64,000 nt of DNA from Cyprinodon diabolis (GCA_030533445.1 CM060083.1:31017666-31081665), one strand, 5' to 3'; counted from the stretch's first letter, positions 36,561 to 47,950 are shown. A program made the numbers and translations. The notes: generated by a model not told the origin, from the letters alone.

Positions 36561-36794
36561 TTAGTTGGGGGGGTAATAACTTTAAAATCTGTAGCCTGAT
36601 GAGCCTACAGATTTTGATGACCGACATCAGCACATTTACTTTGTTTACATCTTCTGCAGACTAGAACAATATTAAGTGTGTACTTTATAATGGAGTTAGG
36701 AAGGGAAAGACATCATGCATTAATCAATTATTTTTTAATCATAAAATAATATAACTGTTTTGCTTTTTTTTAAGGTCCAAAAAAATTATACATT
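36561..36794. other. Unannotated AT-rich DNA
   Basis: Nothing recognised. Confidence 0.5.
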
Positions 36795-36802
36795 ACCTGG
36801 CT

Positions 36803-38253
36803 ACGGTGGCTGAGAAGTGCAAAACACATTTACAATTCAAAAACACATTAACAAATAAAAAACAAAATAACATTTGAAGAAAAAAAATTATATTTTATGA
36901 AACAAGTGCAGAACAAATTTACAATTAAAAAACACATTAACAAATAAAAAAACTAAATAACATTTGAAGAAACAAAATTATATTTTATGAAACAAATGCA
37001 TTTTTGAAAAAAAAATTAAATTTTTAAAAACACATTTACAATTCAAAAACACATTAACAAATAAAAAACAAAATAACATTTGAAGAAACAAAATTATATT
37101 TTATGAAACAAATGTATTTTTGAAAAAAAAGTTAACATTTTTAAAAACAAATTTACATTTTAGCAAATAAATTTACATATTAGGAAACAAATTCACATTT
37201 TAAATAAATTAGATTTTAGGTGAGAGAAAGTTTCATTTTAGAGAAAAAAAAAATACATTATAGCGAAACAAATTTACATCTAAAAAAAAATGTACCGTTC
37301 GGAAACACTTGTACACTTGTACACTTGTACAAATGCAAACTGCAAGTGGCAAAACACAGTTACATAGCCAAAAACAAATTAACAAAAGACGGCTACACGG
37401 AAAGGGAATGTCCCAGTGGCCGGATGTGACGTCACGATTACCCTGAATTGTAGTACAAACAGCTCAATCTGTAGTCCTCCTGCTTCACGTGAAAAGTCAG
37501 CAGCGATTTTAGATGGAAAGAATTGCACTGAAGCTGTTTTTCTTAAATTTACGCTAACCGAACAATGTTTTGCCCTTATTGTGGTCTCTGGAACTTTTAC
37601 GGGACACGGACCAGGTGGCAGGACCAAGCAGCAGGGCCGAGCTCAATTCGTGGCAGTGGCTGCGTTGCAGCAGTTCCGGTGGTCCTGCCACCTGGTCCTT
37701 GTCCCGTAAAAGTTCCAGAGACCGTCCGCACGAAGAACAAAATGATGTAAATTGGCTGAAATTTGCTCCACAATAATAAAATCGCCGCTGACTTTTAAGG
37801 TGAAGCAGGAGGACTACTGATTGAGCTGTTTGTACTACAATTCAGGGTAATCGTGACGTCACATCCGGCCACTGGGACATTCCCTTTCCGTGTAGCCGTC
37901 TTTTGTTAATTTGTTTTTGGCTATGTACTTGCAGTTTTGTCTTTGCACTTGTACAAGTGTTTCCGAACGGTCAATTTTTTTTAGATGTAAATTGGTTTCC
38001 CTATAATGTATTTTTTTTCTCTAAAATGAAACTTTCTCTCACCTAAAATCTAACTTATTTAAAATGTGAATTTCTTTCCTAAAATGTAAATTTGTTTGCT
38101 AAAATGTAAATTTGTTTTTAAAAACGTTAACTTTTTTTTCAAAAATACATTTGTTTCATAAAATATAATTTTGTTTCTTCAAATGTTATTTTGTTTTTTA
38201 GTTGTTAATGTGTTTTTGAATTGTAAATGTGTTTTGCACTTCTCAGCCACCGT
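36803..38253. mobile_element. 1.45-kb fold-back (long inverted repeat) element
   Basis: The element starts ACGGTGGCTGAGAAGTGC and ends with its complement. The outer arms (36803-about 37515 and about 37785-38253) match over hundreds of bases. A second, inner pair of 44-bp arms (37583-37626 and 37680-37723, one mismatch by eye) surrounds a 53-bp loop. The flanks (ACCTGGCT and GCCTGGCC) agree at six of eight positions and may be a worn 8-bp target duplication. There is no transposase; the open frames at 37416-37776 are by-products of the palindrome. It is a fold-back or long-TIR DNA transposon of unknown superfamily. Confidence 0.87.
36821..37140. repeat. Tandem units inside the left fold-back arm
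   Basis: A unit beginning AAAACACATTTACAATTC occurs about three times with divergence (starts near 36821, 36910 and 37026). The right arm contains it once, so the left arm is about 240 bp longer. Confidence 0.75.
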
Positions 38254-38261
38254 GCCTGGCC

Positions 38262-39180
38262 TAATGAATACTAATAATTAATTTCAGAAGCAGAGTCCAC
38301 TGGACTTTGTTTCCAAGTTTGAAGACATTTCGCTTCCCATCCAGGAAGCTTTTTTAATTCAAAACATGACGGTTTTTTTGTTGTTCTGATTTAATGTGCT
38401 CTCTTAAACAGTGCAGCAGGATTGCATGGTTCAACATCAATTTGCTTTAAAGGTGCTTGTATTTGTGATTATTTTTAAAGACATATAGAGGAAACTTTTC
38501 TAACTTCAAACTGGTTACTTACTTGCTGGTTAGTGAAGCATACTACATACCAAGCATAATTAGTACTACAGGAATGCCAGGAATGTGGTGGATAATTCTA
38601 AATCATAGTATTTTGTGTGATCTGTGGCTTATTCATTTACCTTAAGAACTAGAAAAACATTCAGAACACAGTCCTGCACCAAATTGCTAATTTCTCCTGA
38701 TATATGGTGTCTTCCCCCTTAAGTGAATACCTGTATTCAGAGAAACTTTCAAAATTCCTGGAACCAGGTGGTGATCTGAATCATCACAGAAATGTTATCA
38801 TTTGTTGTCAGTCAGATTGCAAACCTTCTCTGGAAATTTCTGCTATATCTGACCATTACTTTTCAATTTTTTTTGTAAACAGTCAAACAAACAAACAGAC
38901 AAACCAATGCCAATGAAAGTATAGCCTTGGTGGAGGTAATTAAAGCCAAACCAACTCGATAATAGTTTATCAAATTTTCACATTGTGTCTGTGGAGTTGG
39001 ACCTAAATAAGATACAATCATGTTGCATAAAAATGGCTTACAGCACAAAAGCAACAGGATACAAGAAGGGAGATGATGAGGAGCAAACCAGTGACACATA
39101 GATGACAGTAACAGGAATATGTGACAACAACTTGGATAACAATTAGGGGAGTGTATGTCTACAGGGCGGCAGCGATTACA
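38262..39180. other. Unannotated intergenic DNA
   Basis: No gene recognised. Open frames at 38704-39099 are short and without motif. Confidence 0.5.
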
Positions 39181-39189
39181 AGTTAAACT

Positions 39190-39360
39190 ACAGTTAATTT
39201 TGTCAGCTATTTTTATTTAGTCTTAGTCACAATGACGAAAATCAATTTTAGTCATATTTAGTCATTGCCTTCCCAATTTAGACTTAGTCTTAGTCTAAAT
39301 GACGAAAATCAATTTTAGTCTTAGTCACATTTTAATCATTTTATTCATTTTAGTCAACAC
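39190..39360. repeat. TTTTAGTC-rich repeat, probably a DNA transposon end
   Basis: The word 'atttagtcttagtcac-atgacgaaaatcaattttagtc' recurs in two or three rounds. Such TTTTAGTC words are typical of the ends of some fish DNA transposons. No opposite end is seen. Confidence 0.4.
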
Positions 39361-39370
39361 TGTAAATAAT

Positions 39371-39654
39371 AGAACTTCTCCACACACTGCTTCTCTTTTT
39401 AACATATATATCACACTGTACAGAATACAACTTTTCCACACACTGCCTCTCTTTTTCTCTATTTTATTTATATAACACTGGGCAGAATAGAACTTCTCCA
39501 CACACTGATTCTCTTTTTAACATATATATCACACTGTACAGAATACAACTTTTCCACACACTGCCTCTCTTTTTCTCTATTTTATTTATATAACACTGGG
39601 CAGAATAGAACTTCTCCACACACTGATTCTCTTTTTAACATATATCACACTTTA
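39371..39654. repeat. 118-bp tandem repeat, about 2.4 copies
   Basis: Units start at 39371, 39489 and 39607 (AGAACTTCTCCACACACTG), exactly 118 bp apart. Each unit is itself two related halves of about 60 bp, since 'cacactg-ttctcttttt' occurs twice per unit. Confidence 0.9.
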
Positions 39655-39990
39655 CACATTGAACCTTTTGTCGGCTTGTTTCATCATATCCACAAAGTCT
39701 TCATCCTTAATGGTCCTTGCAGGCAGACCAGAACGCCCAATCCACTTTTCCATTCAGTTCTCCAGGGCTTTCTGCTCTTTGGCGTCAGGTTTATATGTTG
39801 GGGGTTCTTCCAACATCTCTGCACCAGACTTCCCGTCCTTCCGCAACGTCTGATTTGGCTGTGGTGTCGTCATTATCATGCAGGTTGTTTTGTTGTCCTT
39901 TGTTGTAAATGAAATGGCTCCATACATCCAGGCATTGTTTTCGCCCAGCTCCTCCAACAAACTGCACACCATTATCCGAGCCCAATGCAA
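39655..39990 (-). pseudogene. Relic of a hAT/ZBED-like transposase
   Basis: The minus strand reads ENNAWMYGAISFTTKDNK, then DGKSGAEMLEEPPTYKPDA, a stop near 39754, then in another frame WIGRSGLPARTIKDEDFVDMM and QADKRFNV. The last part resembles the stretch after the BED zinc finger of hAT transposases, where a short 'LP...v.d..F..mm...d.ry.vPs' motif is typical. It is a fragment with stops, with no DDE region. The assignment comes from memory of the motif and should be searched. Confidence 0.4.
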
Positions 39991-40714
39991 TGACTGTGAA
40001 GTTGAGCTAGCTACGGTTAACTACTACCAGTGACCAGTATAAGCACTCTGCTACTACTGACTGAGCAGCATGAGGCACTGTGGGACAGGCGCCTTGTAGG
40101 GACAAACAGCGCAACAACGCGTAATCTTACATTAAGTTCAAGAAACACTTATATTAACAATTACAAATTAATTATAAACAATTACATTTTTTAATGTCCA
40201 TTCATCCATGGCTTGTATATTACATCTGGCCTTAAGTCTCGTTGACAAAAATAATTTGTTATTCTCTTCATATTTTTATTTTCTGGAAACAATTTTTCCA
40301 GAATAAAACAGAGGCGGACACGTATTACTGTTGTTTCTTCTTCAAATAATGCAAACACATTCGAAGCAGTCAAAAACCTTCATAGTGTGATTTATTTTTG
40401 CCTTGAGTACAGACTCCTGTAGGGTTGAAGGTTCTGGTGAAATTTTCCTGTTGTTTATTAATTTTGATGTAATATCAGCCAAAAGACAGCCATCCTTGCA
40501 GCTTCAGGATACTTCTACTATTCATCTTTGAGCAACATGCTGTGGTGTTGACTTAAACTAAAATCTTTCATGATACATAGCATCTGTCAACAGTTTAAAC
40601 GCAGAGGTTTGCCTTGAAATGCATGAAATACTAAACAGATTAAATCGCTGTTGGCCTCAGCCTCAGATTTTTTTTTTTTTTAATTTTCAAAAATTAAAGA
40701 GAGCCACTTTAATA
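39991..40714. other. Unannotated intergenic DNA
   Basis: No gene recognised. A T run lies near 40670. Confidence 0.45.
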
Positions 40715-40715
40715 G

Positions 40716-40921
40716 TATTGAACTGTATTGATCTCAGATTGGATAAATTTACCTCTGCATTTAACCCATGCCCTTGGGGAACAGTGGGCTGCCATTTTGG
40801 GGCACTTGGGCGTTAAGTTTCTTCTAAGAGACCCAGAGTGCCAGTCTTCAAGAGTGGGTTTTGAACTCACAACTTCAGAATTCCAAGCTCTATGCCGTAA
40901 CCACTAGGCCACCACTCCCCC
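40716..40921 (-). repeat. tRNA-derived SINE (copy 5 of 5)
   Basis: Reverse-strand copy: tail side gtattgatctcagattggat, body gcatttaacccatgcccttg, B-box complement near gggttttgaactcac, head gtaaccactaggccaccact. It is somewhat more diverged than copies 2 and 3. Confidence 0.82.
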
Positions 40922-41100
40922 AATAGTATACTGGAGGATGTTCCTTTTCAAGGTGGATCAAAATAACTGGTCCTCCTGCTTGTCAATCATTCTGGTGATA
41001 TCTTTACCTAAGGCCATCCTATGGCTGGTGGGCAAACAGTTTTCCATTCTTGCCCTAAGATCACTAGCTCATCACAGGGCAATATATAAGTAAGTAAGTC

Positions 41101-41180
41101 AGGAAGGAAGGAAGGAAGGAAGGAAGGAAGGAAGGAAGGAAGGAAGGAAGGAAGGAAGGAAGGAAGGAAGGAAGGAAGGG
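41101..41180. repeat. (GGAA)20 microsatellite
   Basis: About 80 bp of uninterrupted AGGA tetramers. Each unit contains the ETS core GGAA. The minus-strand reading frame through it is a meaningless Pro-Ser-Phe-Leu repeat. Confidence 0.95.
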
Positions 41181-43660
41181 ATGTACATGAAAAACCTCCA
41201 ACCTACACTCAGAAACAAGGATCTGCCAATGCTCTGGGCATGATTTATTGTGAGGCAGCAGTGATTACAATTGTCCCATATTGCTTGAATTAAGTGTTGA
41301 AAATGTGTATTTGCAAAAGCACACTCTGGCATTAAGCTGCATAATTTCGCTCTGATGTGTCAGTTGCTTTTTCATGCCTAACAGAGGTGCTCTTTGTTTG
41401 TGACGTACAAAGCTAGCATGAGATACAAAAAACATACTGACAGGCACAAAAGAAAAACATCTGATTTTAAAACAGGTGTGTTTAGCCTGTGATTTCTGAG
41501 TTTGTCTTTGTTGGGGTTGTCTGAGCCTTTCAGTTCTTCTTTTTCCAGTCTGGCTGGATTTTAGTTTTCTGTTTTTCATTTTCTCACTTGTTCTGGCTGT
41601 CTTTGCCATTCTTTTTTCCCACAACTGGATCCATTGAAATATTATCTGTCTCTGTCCTTGTTTTTCTGTTTTCTTTTGTGATACACTCTATGACATCTTC
41701 TTGGTCCTGTTTGTTTGTATATTTTCTTGACTAGACATGGGGGAGTTCCATCCAAGGCAAGAAAGATTAGATCCCTTAATTTTGTTTGCTTTTAGATGGC
41801 CTGTTGTTTTACATTTCTATTCTGTGTGTCCTTTTTGAGAAGGAGATGGTCCTTTTGACCCTCCTATGCCAGTCTGTCCTTTGCTTCCTGATAATAAAAT
41901 AATCTTGATCCGAATTTTTACTTTGGGGGTTTTGTTGTGTTGGGCTTGTCTTGCTTATTTTTAAAAGAAATGTCAGTTTTATAGGGTTGATTATTTTATT
42001 TGAACCTTTTACTAATCCCTCAGTTTGCAATTTAGCCGTTCTGAGTTCTGCTTTTGCAAACATATGGAGTTGCACCTCAGTCCGTTTAATTACTATTCCT
42101 TTTTGGTACTTTTTCCCTTCTTTATTTTGTTAGATCAAAAACCTTTGTCAGCTTTTTGTTGATTCTTTTATATTTTCTCTTTCTTTTTGTCTGGTTCACT
42201 TGACTTCCGAGTTTTCTTCCTCCAAGTTCTGCGTACATTGTTTTTGTGTCATGCAACCAGTCTCCTTTATAACAAGCTGTCCGATAGTTCTGACCAGTTT
42301 CTTATATATCAGTTTGTTTAAGTACTAATAGAAAATGCCCCTAGGAGTCTAATTGATTGCTGTGATCATAGCTTAGTAAACATTTAGGGGAGCTGGATCT
42401 CAACTTGTGTTATTTGTTTGAGTCAATCCTTCTCACATTAAATCACCCATTTGGAAAGGGCTATGCTTGCAAGTATTTCCCCTCCATTGAGCATCTCTTC
42501 TTTGCTTCTCTGCCACATTCCCTTGTCCTCACTCTGCAATCTCTAACAGAAGAGGGCTTCAAGATGAAGCTAGACAAAGTCAGACAGGGATGGGACTGAA
42601 AGAAGCATATTGTGAGGTCACATTCTTCCTAAATGTAGACAGGAGCCAAGTCAGTAGCTGTCGGAATTACCCCCATGAATCACGCCCATTGTGGTGCCTA
42701 CCCTGGATGAGAACATGGAAAGAAATTAGGTATGGCAGAGCCTTATCAGCTCTTCATTTGGAGCTGGTCAGTCACTTAGTAAAAGCAAGCCTGTGCAGCC
42801 TTTTAGTCCTGGCACATGTATAGCATCCATGAATGTAGAATTCCTCCGCTGCCATGTGTTGTTACTTAAGTATGTGCAGCAGCCAAGTTACTGTGCAGTT
42901 TTCCATCCACGCCCGTCCTCCTGTCTGTGTACTTCCTTCCCTCCCATTTACCCAGAGATCTTTGTGGTAGGTCCTGGAGTTCAGGCAATATTAGGTTGCA
43001 CCTCTTAAAACATTTCAGGCTTTGTGGTAAAAATTAAAGAATGGAAAAATTGTGAAATACAACATTTTTTTAAGGGTCTTTTCACATTTAAACTGTTAGA
43101 GAGTGAGAGAAGAAAATATGTTATAAACAAACAAGATTTTGGTGCATTATTTAGGGATTTGATGCAATATTAAAGTACAGCTTTGTTTTGGAGTCTCTCA
43201 CAAGATGCTTGTCCAAAGAACCCCTTTCAGTTATCCCTTTTCTCTTTGCATGTTCCTCCACATTCATTTCCCTATGAAATGGTAAGCTAGGAATAATAAT
43301 TATGACAAAGAAAGTGACTTACATGCCAAACAAAGAATGTTTGTCTGAACAAATTAAAGAGACACTGAGAGTAAAAAATCATAATAGAAAGCACTCAACA
43401 CCGGATGAGAGCATAAAGAACAAACCCCTCTGGTAATATGAATGAAAGGAGTCAGCACAGGATGAATGAGTGTGATACATGGTGAACTATTTTATACTAC
43501 TTTTAAATGCTACATAGCTTTAGTTACATTTTTCAAGCGTCTGAGGTATTATGTTACATGGTTAACTGAACTGAACTTTCTAAAGCTCCTATGAATGATG
43601 TAATAGCAGGACGACAGGAAAAAAGGCTGACTCAATAAGTCTTATCCCTTTTAAAACCAA
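41181..43660. other. Unannotated region, T-rich in part
   Basis: I see no gene. 41460-42300 is T-rich on the plus strand and looks like repeat-derived DNA, but I cannot bound or name it. Confidence 0.4.
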
Positions 43661-43666
43661 TAAGAT

Positions 43667-43689
43667 ATAACCCTAACCCTAACCCTAAC
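43667..43689. repeat. Short interstitial telomere repeat
   Basis: Three and a half copies of TAACCC, the C-rich strand of the vertebrate telomere repeat TTAGGG. Confidence 0.9.
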
Positions 43690-43728
43690 ATTTTGTTTAA
43701 AGATACCAAAGAAATCTTTAAACAAAAT
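43690..43728. repeat. Perfect 15-bp hairpin next to the telomere repeat
   Basis: ATTTTGTTTAAAGAT at 43690-43704 and its exact complement at 43714-43728 enclose a 9-base loop. It starts where the telomere repeat stops. Confidence 0.9.
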
Positions 43729-45759
43729 CATAAGTGGTCATTTCATTTATATATAATTTAAGTAAGAAGTAATTTTGAAAAATACACTTTCTAGAAACAA
43801 AGAAAAACAACAACTTTGGAGTCACTTCTATTACATAAACAAACACAGTCATACTTTACTATGCCATGTTCACTGTAAATGTATTCGTTAAAGTTTGTTA
43901 TTTTGGTATATTGTTTTCTAGATAAAAACAAAAAGCAATATGATGAATGGATGTGTGGTCATTTATTGGCTACATAGAAAAGAGTAAGAGAGACGTTTCT
44001 TCCTATATCATGTGTGGGTTCCCCTCATCTGCCAATCAGAAAGACTTGTGTTATGACATAATTTGAATCTTGTATTCAAAGGAATCAACAACTGAGGGAA
44101 TATAATGACATAGTAAAAGCCACACCTATGATGGGCAATTTGACAGCCAGACTGTATAATGTGGGTCTAAAGGTGAGGAAATGAAGAATTTTACATGGAG
44201 AACATAGACTTATTTCTTTTGTATACAGTATGTGGGTCACAAATGAAGCAGACTTTTTTGGAACATCCAAACTGGACCAGGGAGTGTCTAATATGTTGCA
44301 AGGCTTTATAGTAGTGGTATTTACTGTTAGTATGGTATCAAACTATGCTATTAAACTAATAGTGGATATGCATTGGTGTGATGGGGATGTTAGAGTACCT
44401 ATTAATGTTGAAGATAATAAAATGATTATATTAGTGATTTAAAAAAATAAATGACTAAATACATTGTATTTAGTTTTGCATAAAAACTAGACAGGATAAC
44501 AAAAGCAAGAAGTCATCTCTTTTTTTCCCAGGTTCTTCCACCCCCCCTCCTCCAAAGCTTGGGAAGAGCGTTGCGGGTGGGGCCGTCAGGGGCCTCATAC
44601 CTCATAAGGGCATGACACAAGCTCTGACTGCATGCTTCCGGGGAGTGAAGGCTTTGTCATAACACAGCTCTGTGCAAAATAAAATAAACACACAAGGTGG
44701 GGAGAGATAAGGACGGGAAGGGAGGGAAGCCAGGTAGGAGGGTAAAAATGTAGAGTTCTGCAAGACAAAGACAGGAAATTTTGGAAAATAGTGCTACAGG
44801 AATCCAAGCGACAAGCCCTCCCCTGAGCTGATTACTATTGAGTGAGCCTCAACTCCATTAGCCCAAATAACATCCAGGTGCTGCTGTAGCTATGGTGGCT
44901 TTTCTTTTTTTAACCGGGGTGTAAACGACCTGCCTCCTTTTCATGCTCCAACACGGGAGGCCGGGAAACAGGCCAGACGGGCGTCATATCTCCTTGGGCT
45001 GTTCCACTCTCCCTCTCACCTGAGTCTCATCAAGGTCCTGCTGCTCCTCAAGACATGTTCTGTTTATCTGCCACCCTAAACATCACCTTAAAATGCTGCC
45101 TCTCTCTGATCTATGTGTGTGTTAAATGTGGGTGTCTTCTCTCCCCGTGTGAGTCCTCCCTCAATTAAACATCACAGCTCCCTTCCCAAAACTGAGTCAG
45201 TGGGTAGAGTGCAGGGGGGTCTTCAGCTCACACAAAACCTGTTTTCTTTTTTAAAAATGTTAATGAGAAATAGCAGAGAGAGGGGGAAAAAATGAATGGT
45301 TTTTCAAAATAGCCAAACAGGGTTTATTTTCTGAAAGTGGAGACAGATATATTTGCATGGTACCGCATTACACTCATGTTACCTCTCATTAACTCCAGAT
45401 GAACAGCAACACTCCACAGCTGGCTGCTGTCTCTCAGTAATGACCACTCTCATACAAATTTTGTCCAAGCCTAGTCTCTCTGGCCTTTAGGTCTGGACTC
45501 TGCATCTTCTGGGTATTTTTTTCACAGTTAGGAGCCAAACCTTAGCATTAGTAATTTCTTCTCATCTGATTTAATTTCTCATTCAGACATTGTGATAACA
45601 TTTATTATTTCAAATACTTCCATTTGAATTGTAGAGGCTGAAATAACAGGATCCACAAACCTACAAATTAAAAAAAGGTGAATACAATTTATCAGAAACG
45701 GGCTCAGATTTTTATGTCATAATGCATCTATACCATTGTCAGCAGCACTGCCTACAGAG

Positions 45760-45761
<2 letters not shown>
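43729..45761. other. Unannotated region, part of balanced composition
   Basis: A 70-codon frame at 44230-44442 has no motif I know. 44600-45180 has higher G+C and mixed composition and might be conserved non-coding DNA. Nothing in it can be named. Confidence 0.35.

Positions 45762-45832
<71 letters not shown>
45762..45832. repeat. (TA)n microsatellite
   Basis: About 71 bp of alternating T and A, followed by a T run. Confidence 0.95.
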
Positions 45833-45840
<8 letters not shown>

Positions 45841-46360
45841 TTTTTAAACCAGATTAATTTCACTGTAATCTTGGATTAATGTAGATTACCTCAAGAATTT
45901 AAAATAAAAGTTTTACATTTTTATGTTTGCAAAATCCCTTGTAATTTCGTCTTCTTACTTACGATTTTATCAAATTTATAAATCATTTTTTGCTCCGTTG
46001 TTTCAGTGTTTTTGCTGCAAAAAATAGTGTCCCACTTCTAATTATAGATGTGTCACTTTAGCAATATAGTGTCTCCAAAAATACACGAAACATAAACAAA
46101 GTTTATGTTTCAGTGTTTATCAGGAAATCCTACCAATGGCTAGACAAAGCCGGACTGAAGGACAGCACAGGGGCACTCATCATGGCTGCACAGGAGTAGG
46201 CCCCTGAGCACCAGAGCAATAGAGCCCCAGATCTATAACACGAGAGAAGACCCAAGGTGCAGACTGTGCAAAGAGGCCGCTGAGACAATCCACCACATAA
46301 CTGCGCCATAACCAAGTTGCTAAAATAGTGTACAGGAACATCTGTGCAAAGTATGGGCTG

Positions 46361-46978
46361 TGTCATGATTGGTTACAGAGTAAACCCAATATGCAGAACA
46401 CACACGGAGGCTGATGAAAAGTTTAACAAGGTTTATTGTTCACACAAGCACATGAATATTGCACAGGAACTGGTTCGGGCCTGGGGGCAGGTTCACTGGA
46501 GTCTGCAGGGATGACAGTTCAGTTAGCACATGGACTGAAGGCCTATTAGTCTTTGAGTTTGCTGATGATTACCTTGAAGGATTCCGGGTTTCTCTTTGAG
46601 AGAGGAAACTGTTGGGTCCAGAGACTGTTTGTTCAGCAGAGTCCAATAACTGTTTCAGCGTCTTACTTCTGACTTTGAGGGCAGACCTAAATTTGGGTTT
46701 CCAGCTCTTAGCCAAGAGCTGCAAGGGAATCCAAAGAAGAGTCTTCAGATTTGGCTCACGAGGGCAGGCTAGGCAGGTTAAGCTCATCCAGTGCTTCACG
46801 AAGAGACAGGATTCCAAACTAGATCAACACTGCGGCGTTGAGGCAAGGTCTGAAGGCAGGTTATATAGTGGTGGGTCTTCTGATGATGAGATGGGCCACA
46901 GGTGTGTTGGAGGCTCAGCTCAGTAGGACCCACGGCGCACTCTGCTGGAGGAAGGTGGTAGAGCTCCAGATCCCAACA
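46361..46978 (-). repeat. 3' LTR of the gypsy element
   Basis: The termini are TG...CA on the minus strand (TGTTGGGATC ... ATCATGACA). It contains the TATA box (about 46861-46867), the presumed transcript-start segment GCCGCAGTGTT at 46826-46836 and an AATAAA signal at 46432-46437. A polypurine tract (46982-46990, AGAGGGGGG on the minus strand) lies immediately upstream. Confidence 0.95.
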
Positions 46979-46981
46979 GTA

Positions 46982-46990
46982 CCCCCCTCT
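46982..46990 (-). promoter_or_regulatory. Polypurine tract
   Basis: AGAGGGGGG on the minus strand, three bases (TAC) before the 3' LTR. It is the expected RNase-H-resistant primer for plus-strand DNA synthesis. It overlaps the last base of the pol stop codon. Confidence 0.85.
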
Positions 46991-47950
46991 CAACGACCGC
47001 CTCTTGGCGGTCCAGAAGATGTCGACGCGAGGGAGCGCTCGTAATCCTCTATCAGAGACGGATCGAGGATGTAGGAGCCAGGAACCCATTGGCGATCCTC
47101 CGGACCATAGCCCTCCCAATCGACGAGGTACTGCCATCCGCGACCTCGCCGACGGGAGTCCACGATCCGGCGGACGGTGAAGGCAGGATGTCCATCGACG
47201 TCCAGGGTGGGTGGAGGGGAGTCGGATGGAGGGCACAAAGGACTGGTAACAACTGGTTTTATCTGGGAGACATGGAACGTGGGATGGATGCGGAGACTCG
47301 AAGGAAGGTGCAGGCATACGGCGAAGGGGTTTATAACCTGGGCAATCTTGTAGGGGCCAATGAATCTGGGAGACAACTTACGAGACATTCCCTTGAGGGG
47401 AATGTCCCGAGTGGAAAGCCATACCTCCTGACCAATGACGTACTCTGGGGCAGGGCGTCTTTTGGAATCCGCAAAGCGCTTGGAAGTCACAGATGAGCGG
47501 TTGAGAGTGGCGATGGTGTCCCTCCAGATTCGTTGACAGCAACGGATGTGGTGATTGACAGATTGAACCGAAATCTCTCTCTCGTCTGCTAGAAAAAGAG
47601 GAGGCTGATATCCACGACTAACCTGAAATGGAGATTGACCGGTGGAAGCAGACTTGAGGGAGTTGTGGGCGTATTCGATCCATGTGAGGTATTGACTCCA
47701 GTCAGCGGGGTTGTTGGAGGTCAGACAGCGGAGAGTCGATTCGAGCTGTTGGTTCATTCTCTCTGTCTGACCGTTGGAATGTGGATGATAACCGGAAGTA
47801 AGTGATGACTTACAATTCAGGGCAGCGCAGAAAGCCTTCCAGACTTGGGAGATAAACTGTGGTCCGCGGTCGGAGAGTATTTCCTGGGGTATTCCATGGA
47901 GCCGAAAAACATGCTTCACTAGGAGCTGTGCAGTCTGAAAGGCGTGGGAA
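46990..47950 (-). pseudogene. pol, C-terminal part: integrase core end, GPY/F, chromodomain
   Basis: The frame is open from about 48192, but homology begins near 47950. It holds the second integrase aspartate (ILSDRGPQF) and the glutamate (NGQTERMNQ), 35 residues apart as in a DDE integrase. A GPY/F module follows ([17 protein letters not shown]), then a chromodomain of about 50 residues ending near LIEDYERS. The aromatic positions expected for a methyl-lysine cage are present (F in [10 protein letters not shown] and Y in VDWEGYG). Frame relative to the upstream part is shifted by one base near 47945, probably a single-base deletion, so the integrase is split. Confidence 0.93.

Noticed and set aside
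36821..37210. CRISPR-like array of short direct repeats
   Set aside because: The units are diverged A/T-rich repeats without unique spacers, inside a eukaryotic fold-back element.
37379..37776. Several overlapping frames on both strands
   Set aside because: They mirror each other because the fold-back element is palindromic, and they have no family motif.
41099..41332. Minus-strand frame with PSFL repeats
   Set aside because: It is a translation of the (GGAA)20 microsatellite and not a protein.
44230..44442. 70-codon frame with a hydrophobic middle
   Set aside because: There is no motif, splice support or neighbour to back it.
46569..46926. Frames of 82 and 104 codons, repeated at 51564-52128
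   Set aside because: They lie in the LTRs. The 82-codon frame starts at TTG; only the shorter ATG-started part is noted as a possible upstream frame.
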